64,000 nt of DNA from assembly GCF_029543245.1 (NCBI RefSeq), contig NZ_JARQWV010000020.1, positions 1 to 64,000 of the forward strand, written 5' to 3'. Below the pieces are notes generated by a model. The model ran no database searches, was not told the DNA's origin, and was given only the letters and a program-made list of their open reading frames with translations. Each line of letters opens with the position of its first letter. Positions within the stretch are counted from its first letter, which is position 1. Source of the DNA: Caulobacter endophyticus. Lineage in GTDB: Bacteria > Pseudomonadota > Alphaproteobacteria > Caulobacterales > Caulobacteraceae. The translations under genes were made by a program, and so were the position numbers. Positions 8,526 through 18,085 of this stretch are shown here, piece after piece.

Positions 8526-9419
8526 TCAGAGCGGCGAAGCCGGCGGGGTATAATCCTCCGGCAGGGGGATGAACTCGCCGTCGTCCAGGTCGGGCAGCTT
8601 CATGCGGCCAGCGCGCCAGTCGGCCTTGGCCTGTTCGATGCGGTCCTTGGAGCTGGAGACGAAGTTCCACTCGATGAAGCGCGGGCCGATCGGCTCGCCG
8701 CCCAGCAGCATGACCACCGACGGCTCCAGGGCCTCGAAGACCACGGTCTCGCCCGGCGCGAACACGGCCATCTGGGCCGCGCCCAGTTCGCGGCCGGCCA
8801 CTTCCACGCGGCCGCTGGAGACATAGGCCGCGCGCTCGGAATATTCGGCCGGCAGGGCCGCCTTGGCGCCGGCCGCCAGCTCCCAGTGGACGTAGAACAG
8901 CGGCGAATGCACCGGCACGCTGGCTTTCGCGCCAAAGGCCTCGCCGGCGATCAGGCGGGCTTTCAGGCCCGCGCCCTCGTAATAGGGCAGGTCGGCCGAG
9001 CCGGCGTGGTGGCTGAAGCCGGGATCCATCTCCTCGAATTCCTTGGGCAGGGCGATCCAGGCCTGCATGCCGTTCATCACCCCGCCCTGGCTGCGCAGGG
9101 TCTCGAAGCGTTCGGAGTGGGTGATGCCAGAGCCGGCGGTCATCCAGTTGACCTCGCCGGGCACGATCTCGATCTCCGAGCCGACGCTGTCGCGGTGGGT
9201 CATGGCCCCTTCGAACAGGTAGCTCAGGGTCGACAGGCCGATGTGCGGGTGGGGCCGCACGTCGACGCTCTGGGGGAAGTTCGGGTCGAAGCTGGCCGGG
9301 CCCATGTGGTCGAGGAACACGAACGGCCCGACCATGCGCCGCTTGGCGAAGGGCAGCACCCGCCCGACCTCGAAACCGCCGATGTCGCGGCGGCGGGCGT
9401 CGATGACGAGGTCGATCAT
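8526..9419 (-). CDS. pirin family protein
   Basis: The 297-residue bicupin belongs to the pirin family, which binds a metal ion; some members have quercetin dioxygenase activity and others act as regulators. The N-terminal cupin shows the metal ligands in RPHPHIGLSTLSYLFEG (His 57 and His 59), with the later His/Glu in SGITHSERFE. The C-terminal cupin is present but without the metal set, as usual. The start at 9419 (MIDLVIDARRRDIGG) matches family N-termini. It has no operon partner except the small gene 70 bp upstream on the same strand. The substrate is unknown. Confidence 0.92.
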   Translation of the reverse strand: MIDLVIDARRRDIGGFEVGRVLPFAKRRMVGPFVFLDHMGPASFDPNFPQSVDVRPHPHIGLSTLSYLFEGAMTHRDSVGSEIEIVPGEVNWMTAGSGITHSERFETLRSQGGVMNGMQAWIALPKEFEEMDPGFSHHAGSADLPYYEGAGLKARLIAGEAFGAKASVPVHSPLFYVHWELAAGAKAALPAEYSERAAYVSSGRVEVAGRELGAAQMAVFAPGETVVFEALEPSVVMLLGGEPIGPRFIEWNFVSSSKDRIEQAKADWRAGRMKLPDLDDGEFIPLPEDYTPPASPL

Positions 9420-9489
9420 TGGAGGGCTCCGGCAGGCTTGTTGCGTGAGGCGGAACCTCCCACGGCGGACGTGCGCAGTCTTGTTGAAA

Positions 9490-9741
9490 TTAGCGGTCGG
9501 CGTAGGTCGTCTTCCACAGCTCGGCCAGCGCCTGCAGCGCTTCTCCGGGCTCGTCCTCCAGGGCGCGGGCCCGTTCGAGCCGCAAGCCTGACAGGGCGCC
9601 CTGGCGTGCGAGCTCCAGCCGGCGCATGGCGTCGGCGATGGCGGGGGAGGGGGCTTGAGCGGGAGCGGGAGCGGGGCCGAGGCCGAGGCCGCGCTTGCGG
9701 TGCGTGCGGACGGGGGCGGGGCGGCGGCGCTTGAAGGTCAT
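9490..9741 (-). CDS. small basic hypothetical protein
   Basis: This 83-residue frame starts with a strongly basic stretch (KRRRPAPVRTHRKR), passes through an Ala/Pro linker (GPAPAPAQAPSPA) and ends in an amphipathic helix-rich part (ADAMRRLELARQGALSGL, then EALQALAELWKTTYADR). It lies 70 bp upstream of pirin on the same strand and could be co-transcribed. It has a plausible GGAGA-type ribosome binding site. No family was recognised; the basic N-terminus would suit nucleic-acid or membrane contact, but that is speculation. In DNA this GC-rich a chance frame remains possible. Confidence 0.5.
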   Translation of the reverse strand: MTFKRRRPAPVRTHRKRGLGLGPAPAPAQAPSPAIADAMRRLELARQGALSGLRLERARALEDEPGEALQALAELWKTTYADR

Positions 9742-9754
9742 GGGGGGTCTCCTT

Positions 9755-9917
9755 CCTTCTCCCCTTGCGGGAGAAGGTGTCGGCGAAGCCGACGGATGAG
9801 GGGTTTCTCAGGCTTTGGACGCTCCGCCCGGCCTGGCCGCCGCACGCGGCGGACCGTCTTGAGCGACCCCTCACCCGACCCCCTTCGGGGGCCACCCTCT
9901 CCCACAAGGGGAGAGGG
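9755..9917. repeat. long palindromic intergenic repeat, family B, copy 2
   Basis: The left arm at 9755-9777 is identical to that of copy 1 (CCTTCTCCCCTTGCGGGAGA..). The inner GACGGATGAGGGGT is also shared. The right arm (CCCTCTCCCACAAGGGGAGA.., ending 9917) is more diverged, and the inner right part contains its own small stem, CCCCCTTCGGGGG. It lies upstream of the small basic gene at 9741. Confidence 0.8.
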
Positions 9918-10588
9918 AACGGGTTTGCGGCCTCTCGCGCGATCGCGCAGAGCTGATGGAGAGGGCGCGGGGCGTCCGGACCCCGTCCGGAGCTGTGTTT
10001 GAATGTACCGTTTCGACGAAGCCTTGACGCCCCGCGCGATCGTTTGACCTCAGGCCGGGGCGCGCGGGCCTCTTCCGCCCTTTACCCCTTCCACCGCGCA
10101 GGCTCCCCGTTTCTTGACGGCCGGGAGGCGCGGATGGCGCGGACCCTCGGGCGGGCGGGAGCCGATACAGGCAAGCCCCCGATAGGCGGGTTTACGTCCC
10201 CCGCCCTCCGTTCAAGCCCCGCCGGCCCGGCTCACGCCGCTCCAGGAGGCCCCGCTCGATCGCACCCCGCCGCACGCATCGGGCCGGATCCTAGCGCCCT
10301 CTCCCCGCGACGGGATGGAGAGGAGTATGCGGGCGGTTCGAGAGCCGTCGGATGGGAAACGTGTGTTTTTGTGTAGGGCGTTGATTGGGTTGGGGTTTGT
10401 GCGGCGGGGGATGGGGATAGGGGTGGAGTGCTTTTACCAGTCATCCGAAGTTCAACACTTCGCCACTACACAATAGTGAAGGGGGCAGTTACCGCTACGA
10501 GGTGGTGGAAAGAGCACCTTGTGGTGGATGCGCATTGAGATGCTACCATCGATATTCGGATGCGGCTCGCGAATCAATGCAGGCAAAC
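9918..10588. other. ~670-bp intergenic region in front of the NACHT gene
   Basis: The left part is GC-rich with no convincing gene. It contains a short relic of the repeat stem (CCCTCTCC..GGAGAGG around 10297-10323) and another small stem near 10175. From about 10440 the base composition drops toward that of the following gene, and two dyads appear: GAAGT-TCAAC-ACTTC (10447-10461) and CACTA-N5-TAGTG (10464-10478). They may be operator or promoter elements of the NACHT gene. No tRNA or attachment-site repeat was found. Confidence 0.4.
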
Positions 10589-13099
10589 ATGCCCGATCTC
10601 AATTCAGTTACGCTACCTCGCGCGGTAGGTGAGCTTTTCGCGCTCAACGACCATGATGTGAATTATGGTTGTGAAGTAAATGGGGCGGAGGTCGATATAA
10701 TCGCAAAATCGATTTCAAGTCCTTTCATGCCTACCGTGTATGTTGAGGTTACCGTTGAATATGTAAATAATGATAAGTACAGCAAGGATCTTACAAAATT
10801 TGCCATGTTGAGGGTGTCTGACCCTCAATGTATTTGTATAATAGTGTCTACGGAGGGCTTTAGTGGCCCTGTACGAGAGCGCGCTGAGAAGACCAACATT
10901 CAATGTTTAACGTATGATGACCTCTTTAAGAAATTCGAGAAATTTTCTCCATATATAGATAGAATTGTTGATAGTCCTGAAAACATTTCATTCGTTGAAA
11001 ACTATGAGGAGCCGTTTCTCAGTGATTCGAGCGGTGAGCAGATAGCTACATCCTGGCTTAATGAGTGGGTTGTTGGGGCGTCTGTCGGTAGGGATTGGCT
11101 AATAGTTCTCGGGGAGTATGGTACCGGTAAGACGTCGTTGACGCGTGTGCTTCAGTACAGGTGGCTTGAGGCGTATAAAAGAGACCCTTCAAGGCCAATG
11201 CCCCTAAGAATTGAATTGAGATCTTTTACGCGTCAATTTGATGGTCGAGCGCTTCTTCATCATTTTCTAGATACCAATGGCCTGGTTCATATTCCGATCG
11301 ATTTCCTCATCTATCTGATGAGGAAGGGGCGTATTGTCCTGCTTCTCGATGGTTATGATGAAATGGCGCAATTTCTCAATTTTCGAGAAAGGCGTGCTTG
11401 TCTGGCTGCGCTTGCCGAGTTGTCTAGCTATGGCGCAAAAGGGCTTTTAACCAGCAGGCCAAACTATTTCACGGAAAGTGAAGAGTTAAAGGTATTTGAG
11501 GCCCTTTATGACAATCTTGCTCGATCAAAAGTGTACTTGGGGCAAGCGGATAAAGAGTTCTTGGAGAAAGAGCTTGAGGTGGATTCGCTCGTTGAGCGAT
11601 ATATTTTGGAAAGATATGAGAGAAGCCTCAAGGATTTAACGCCCGAGCAGACGACTTCGCTCGTTGCTCGCAGGTTGGCCTCTGACCCTGTTGGTAAGGA
11701 GGTTGTTCTCGCGCTCCTCAAAAGGGTGTTTCGCGAGGGGCAAGATGGGCAGCGGACCGCGCTATCTGGTAAGCCGGTAATTATATCCTACCTTCTAGAG
11801 CTAATAGATGAAATAAAATCCAGTCCTGAGCCTGGGCAGGAGACCATTTCTGAATGGACCATTTACAAAATTATCGTTGATCGGCTTATGCTTCGGGATC
11901 AGCAGCGAGCCACAATCGCTTTCGATAAGCGAAGGCTCGCTTTGCAAGCTCTGGCCGTTCAGCTATCTCAAAGAAACTCTGGTGTTGCTGTAGATGAGGA
12001 CTTTTATAAGATCATTGATCGTGATTTTCGAAATGAATTGAGGAGGTTGAGTCCTGATGAGCGTCAGCTTCGCAGGACGCAACTGTTCGAAGATCTGCAT
12101 AGTTCGTCCACTCTTACGCGATCTTCCACAGTGACTGGCGCTGGGTGGTCGTTTTCGCACAACTCTCTGCGTGAATTTCTCTGTGTTGAGCACTACGTAG
12201 GCGCGCTTGATGGGGTGTCAGAGGGGGTTTCGATACCGGTAAGTGACGCAATGCGTATTTTTGCTTCCACCATGCCGCCGGCAGTTTTGGGTAATTGTCT
12301 CGATCGTCTTCAATCAGCCTGGGGGGCGCGTCAGGCCTATCCGAGAATTGGTAGATATCTTACTCTATTTTGGGATTTCTTGGTCGGTGGTGAAGAGGCA
12401 TCGCGTCTATATTCTTTGACGGGTGGAGGTGATAAGGCTCTCCTTGATAATATTTCGATATCGGATGTTGGGTTCAGTAAGGTGTGGCGTCCTGCCATAG
12501 CGCGAGGATCCGAATTTACGCACGTCTCATTCGTTGGCGTGGATATTGGGGAGAGTGATTTTCGACAAGCAGTATTTGATGGCTGTGATTTCTCAGGCGC
12601 GGACATGCGGAAGTGTGATTTTTCGGGAGCACTGATCCATGAATGTGATTTTACAGATGTTAAGGTGAGGGGGGCGGATTTTGTTAATATTGATCAATCT
12701 TCAAGCTTCTTCATCAGGGGGAAGGATGGGGATGTAAGTGTTCTTACTGGTCGCGCTGCGCTTGGGTATTTGGCGTATGAAGGCGCGCTAACATCGGAAG
12801 TCGATGACTACAACGTATTGCGGTTCCATGTTGGATTTCCGACGGTTTTGAAAATAGGTGAAAGGCTACTTGCGCAGAGAAATGGACAGTATCTTGGGTT
12901 GACTCAAAAGGGTGAGGCGAGATCTGATCCGAAATTTGCAAGAGATTTTGTCGATTTTCTCGCATCTAGAAATATGGCGACTATTGATAGAAACAGGCTG
13001 GTGTCTCTAACTTCTTCTGGGCGTGATGTGATGTCCAGGCTAGTCGAGAGGGAGGTTCTTTCGGAGGATATAGCGCAATTTTTGCGTAAGACGATTTAG
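10589..13099 (+). CDS. NACHT-type STAND NTPase with nuclease-like N-terminus and pentapeptide repeats (putative defence protein)
   Basis: The 836-residue protein has the build of a bacterial NLR-like defence sensor. Residues ~20-110 resemble a restriction-endonuclease (Mrr-like) fold: EVDIIAK with an acidic residue, then VYVEVT where active enzymes have ExK, then CICIIVSTEGF. The NTPase follows, with Walker A GEYGTGKTS (~175-183) and Walker B LLLDGYDEM (~251-259), the D-G-x-D-E form typical of NACHT. SFSHNSLREFLCVEHY near 520 closes the NACHT module. Pentapeptide repeats (CDFSGADMRKCDFSGALI) fill ~650-700, and a helix-rich tail ends the protein. Base composition is strikingly AT-richer than all neighbours, a sign of transfer. 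The start is uncertain: ATG 10589 has an AGG five bases upstream; ATG 10577 and GTG 10502 are in frame. The phage-defence role is inferred from family. Confidence 0.85.
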   Translation: MPDLNSVTLPRAVGELFALNDHDVNYGCEVNGAEVDIIAKSISSPFMPTVYVEVTVEYVNNDKYSKDLTKFAMLRVSDPQCICIIVSTEGFSGPVRERAEKTNIQCLTYDDLFKKFEKFSPYIDRIVDSPENISFVENYEEPFLSDSSGEQIATSWLNEWVVGASVGRDWLIVLGEYGTGKTSLTRVLQYRWLEAYKRDPSRPMPLRIELRSFTRQFDGRALLHHFLDTNGLVHIPIDFLIYLMRKGRIVLLLDGYDEMAQFLNFRERRACLAALAELSSYGAKGLLTSRPNYFTESEELKVFEALYDNLARSKVYLGQADKEFLEKELEVDSLVERYILERYERSLKDLTPEQTTSLVARRLASDPVGKEVVLALLKRVFREGQDGQRTALSGKPVIISYLLELIDEIKSSPEPGQETISEWTIYKIIVDRLMLRDQQRATIAFDKRRLALQALAVQLSQRNSGVAVDEDFYKIIDRDFRNELRRLSPDERQLRRTQLFEDLHSSSTLTRSSTVTGAGWSFSHNSLREFLCVEHYVGALDGVSEGVSIPVSDAMRIFASTMPPAVLGNCLDRLQSAWGARQAYPRIGRYLTLFWDFLVGGEEASRLYSLTGGGDKALLDNISISDVGFSKVWRPAIARGSEFTHVSFVGVDIGESDFRQAVFDGCDFSGADMRKCDFSGALIHECDFTDVKVRGADFVNIDQSSSFFIRGKDGDVSVLTGRAALGYLAYEGALTSEVDDYNVLRFHVGFPTVLKIGERLLAQRNGQYLGLTQKGEARSDPKFARDFVDFLASRNMATIDRNRLVSLTSSGRDVMSRLVEREVLSEDIAQFLRKTI

Positions 13100-13112
13100 G
13101 TGGACACCACCT
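13098..13112. terminator. short perfect inverted repeat after the NACHT gene
   Basis: AGGTGG-ACA-CCACCT overlaps the stop codon of the NACHT gene and lies 5 bp from the 3' end of convergent uvrB. There is no T-run. It could be a weak bidirectional terminator. Confidence 0.35.
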
Positions 13113-13117
13113 CTGTA

Positions 13118-15382
<2,265 letters not shown>

Positions 15383-15422
15383 GGGCCAAATCTAGGCGCC
15401 CGAGGCCGTTAAGGCCAGAGGG

Positions 15423-15447
15423 CCTGCTGACAGCGACTGTCAGCAGG
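15423..15447. terminator. perfect hairpin between uvrB and the upstream same-strand gene
   Basis: CCTGCTGACAG-CGA-CTGTCAGCAGG is an 11-bp perfect stem, placed just after the stop codon of the gene ending at 15464 and 40 bp before uvrB on the minus strand. It lacks a T-run but is the natural transcript end for the upstream gene cluster. Confidence 0.5.
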
Positions 15448-15463
15448 TGGCGGGAGGTGGCGG

Positions 15464-16999
15464 CTAGTAGCCGCCGGCGTAGTCGCCCGAGAGCGGCACG
15501 GTGATAGCGCGGCCATATTCCCGCATCACCGAGACCACCTCGGGCCGGGCGACCAGGGCGCGGCGGCGGGCGTCGAGCTCGGCGTCGCGCGATGGGATGG
15601 CGGGCGGGGAGGGCCCGTCGCGGAAGGCCTTCAGCGCGTCGCCGCGCAGGGCCGGATCGCGCAGGCGGCGGATCATCAGCTGGGCGGCCTCGTCGTCGCG
15701 GCCCAGGCACAGCAGGGCGCCCGAGAGGGCGTAGGGGTTGTCGCGCCAGCCCTTGCGCAGCTTCTCCAGCGACTTGCCGGCGGCGGCCTCGTCGCCCAGG
15801 CGGTGATGGGCGCAGGCCCGCAGCTCGTCGAGCCACATCAGGCCGAACGGCGAGGCGATCGAGGCGTCGGCGGCGTCGACCACCTTCAGCACCTCGGCCG
15901 AGCGGTCCAGGCCGAGCAGGAGGGCGGCGCGGGCGGTGTTCTGGGTCAGCTGGTCCTTGGCCACCGGTTGGGCCAGCAGGGCGTCGGCCTCGTCGAAGCG
16001 GCCGACCTCGCTGAGCACGGAGGCCTGGATGGCGACCAGCATCGGGGCCGACAGCTCGACGTCTTCGAAGGCCTCGCCGGCCTTGAGGCGGGCCAGGGCG
16101 GCGGCGCCGGCGGCGATCGCCTCGTCGCGGCGGCCGAGCGAGCGCAGGTGGTCGACGCGATAGGCGACGCGCTTGAGGTTGGCGGGCTCGCGCCGGGACT
16201 GGTCCTCGGCCTTGGCCAGGGCGGTCTCCAGCACCTTGGTCCAGTCGAAGCGGCCGGCGGCCTCCATCTGCGCCCATAGCGGGGCGAAGCGGCGATCCTG
16301 GGCCACGGCCAGCAGCGTGTGCGGCGCGCCGGCGCGGTCGAGCACGGCGCCGGCGCGGGTCATGTCGCCGTCGTCGGCGGCCAGCTGGGCGCGGACCAGG
16401 GCCCAGTCGTTGTCGACCTGATCGTGGCCGTCCTCGGTGGGCCAGTCGAGACCGCGCAGCAGGTCGAGCGCGCGGGCGCGGCCGGCGGGATCGTCCTTCA
16501 GGTCCTCGACCGTCTGGCCGTACATCTCGGGCGGCAGGGCGGCGACCTGGGCGGCGTCGGCGGCCACGGCGCGCTCCAGCGCCGCCAGCTCGCCCTTGCC
16601 GTCGTTGCGCGAGGCCGCATCCGCCAGCAGCACCATGCTGGCCGAGGCCAGGATCGGCGGCGGAACGTCGTCGCGGTCGAGCCGGCGGGCGGCCGAGACG
16701 GCGCGGGCGTCGTCGAACGGCCGGCAGACGACGACGGCGTACAGCACCGCGTCGCGGCGGAAGGCGTCCAGCGCGTCGAAGCCCCGGCGGGCGACCAGCG
16801 CGTCGACCTGATCGGCCAGGGCCGCGGGGCACTGTTCGTCCTGGCCGCCGCCGTCGGTCTTCGACAGGTCCAGCATGCGGGCGATCAACGCGTCGGCGTC
16901 GCGGGCCAGGTCGGGGGCGGCCGTGGTCGGCGCGGCCAAGGCCGGGACGGCGATGGCCATCGCCGCCGCCACGGCGGCGAGATGCGGTTTCAGGATCAT
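15464..16999 (-). CDS. exported tetratricopeptide-like hypothetical protein
   Basis: The 511-residue protein begins with a clear Sec signal peptide (MILKPHLAAVAAAMAIAVPALA, cleavage after ALA-A). The mature part is almost all helical, with repeating helix pairs such as VLSEVGRFDEADALLAQPV, RAALLLGLDRSAEVLKVVD and HHRLGDEAAAGKSLEKLRKGW, which are typical of TPR or Sel1-like solenoids used for protein contacts. No enzyme motif was seen. It is the last of four same-strand genes for exported proteins (20565 down to 15464), with gaps of 26-87 bp, so co-transcription is plausible. Periplasmic location is inferred. The start at 16999 is ATG. Confidence 0.8.
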   Translation of the reverse strand: MILKPHLAAVAAAMAIAVPALAAPTTAAPDLARDADALIARMLDLSKTDGGGQDEQCPAALADQVDALVARRGFDALDAFRRDAVLYAVVVCRPFDDARAVSAARRLDRDDVPPPILASASMVLLADAASRNDGKGELAALERAVAADAAQVAALPPEMYGQTVEDLKDDPAGRARALDLLRGLDWPTEDGHDQVDNDWALVRAQLAADDGDMTRAGAVLDRAGAPHTLLAVAQDRRFAPLWAQMEAAGRFDWTKVLETALAKAEDQSRREPANLKRVAYRVDHLRSLGRRDEAIAAGAAALARLKAGEAFEDVELSAPMLVAIQASVLSEVGRFDEADALLAQPVAKDQLTQNTARAALLLGLDRSAEVLKVVDAADASIASPFGLMWLDELRACAHHRLGDEAAAGKSLEKLRKGWRDNPYALSGALLCLGRDDEAAQLMIRRLRDPALRGDALKAFRDGPSPPAIPSRDAELDARRRALVARPEVVSVMREYGRAITVPLSGDYAGGY

Positions 17000-17068
17000 G
17001 CAAAGCCCCCGGTCACGTTTCGACTAAGACCACGCAGCAGGCCGCGCCGCAACGTCGCAACACCGTGT

Positions 17069-17998
17069 TCAGCCGCAGGTTCGTCGCGGATCGTCGGCTT
17101 TGATCGCGCAGAGGATCTTGCCGCCGCGCGCCTGGCCATAACGGGCGAGGACCCGTTCGGACAGCTGCTCCCACTTGGCGCGGGTGTCGGCGGCGGCCAC
17201 CGCCATGGCCTTCTCGTAACCGCCGCGGCCGGTGTGGACCGTGTCCTTGTTCAGATAGTCGTGCTTGATGCGGCCGCCGCAGCTGGCCCATTCGGGAAAG
17301 CCGTAGCAGCCGCTGATCAGGCCGGCGGGAACCTCGTCCGGCTGGGCGGGGCCCAGCCATTCGGCGGGCGCGTCGCGGTTCAGGCCCTGCGGGTCCTTGA
17401 TCGTGGGGGCCGCGCGCGGGGCGTCGACCCAGTTGGTGTGCGAATAGAAGTCCTGGGCGGCGTGCAGGGCCAGGCCGAAATATTCCAGCACCCGGCACTT
17501 GGCGGTGTCCTTGTCGCTTTCGTCGAACTTGCAGCCGGACTCCACCGAGACATCGCCCAGCGACAGGTCGGGACGCACCAGGTCGCCGGCGCGGCGCAGG
17601 GCCTCGTCGAGATTGCGGTACATCAGGGCGCGGCAGGCGCGCAGGGCCTGGTCGGCCTGCGCTCGGCTCTGGTCGTAGTCGCGCGCATCGAACCAGTCGC
17701 CGTCGTCGCAGTGCGCCTCGGTGACGCTGATCAGCCCCCGGAAGGGGCGGTCGGGCGCTCCGACGGCCCCGAACGTGCCGGCGCCCACCATCAGGCTCGT
17801 GCCGGCCAACTGGTTGAGGGTCAGCCGCTCGAAGCCGGCGGGCTCCAGGGCCCGGCGGGTGATCCGCTCGTGCTCGGCGTTCTGGCCCAGCTTGCGCACC
17901 GTGCCGAAGGCCTGGGCGGCTTGCGGCGCCAGGGCGGCGGCGAGCGTCGCAGCGGCGGCGGCGACGGCCAGGAAGCGCGAACGGATGGACTTGGACAT
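17069..17998 (-). CDS. exported HetC/CinY-like hypothetical protein
   Basis: After a signal peptide (SRFLAVAAAAATLAAALAPQAAQA), the mature protein carries the stretch LALHAAQDFYSHTNWVDAP. This matches the His/Asp-bearing core helix of HET-C/CinY-like proteins, which resemble zinc-dependent phospholipase C folds; further His residues occur at AEHERITRRAL and RIKHDYLNKD. It has six or more cysteines (CDDGDW, ACRAL, GCKFD, KCRV, GCYGF, SCGG), fitting a disulfide-stabilised exported protein. Function is unproved; a metal-dependent hydrolase is one possibility. The start was set at ATG 17998 (MSKSIRSRF), which gives a normal signal peptide; a TTG nine codons upstream is less likely. It lies 60-70 bp from both same-strand neighbours. 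Confidence 0.75.
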   Translation of the reverse strand: MSKSIRSRFLAVAAAAATLAAALAPQAAQAFGTVRKLGQNAEHERITRRALEPAGFERLTLNQLAGTSLMVGAGTFGAVGAPDRPFRGLISVTEAHCDDGDWFDARDYDQSRAQADQALRACRALMYRNLDEALRRAGDLVRPDLSLGDVSVESGCKFDESDKDTAKCRVLEYFGLALHAAQDFYSHTNWVDAPRAAPTIKDPQGLNRDAPAEWLGPAQPDEVPAGLISGCYGFPEWASCGGRIKHDYLNKDTVHTGRGGYEKAMAVAAADTRAKWEQLSERVLARYGQARGGKILCAIKADDPRRTCG

Positions 17999-18085
17999 GA
18001 TGCGGGACCCCCACTGGCCGAACAACCGGCGGTCACATTTTCCGCGGTTCCCTTAACGGCCGGTGTGGCGAATGTCACAAGCGCA

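Noticed and set aside
8361-9917. CRISPR-like array
   Set aside because: The repeats are palindromic, irregularly spaced and few in number, with no spacer pattern and no cas genes.
9918-10500. Split tmRNA or tRNA gene in the GC-rich gap
   Set aside because: No tag-peptide coding stretch, no acceptor stem ending in CCA and no T-arm GTTCGA pattern in a foldable place was found.
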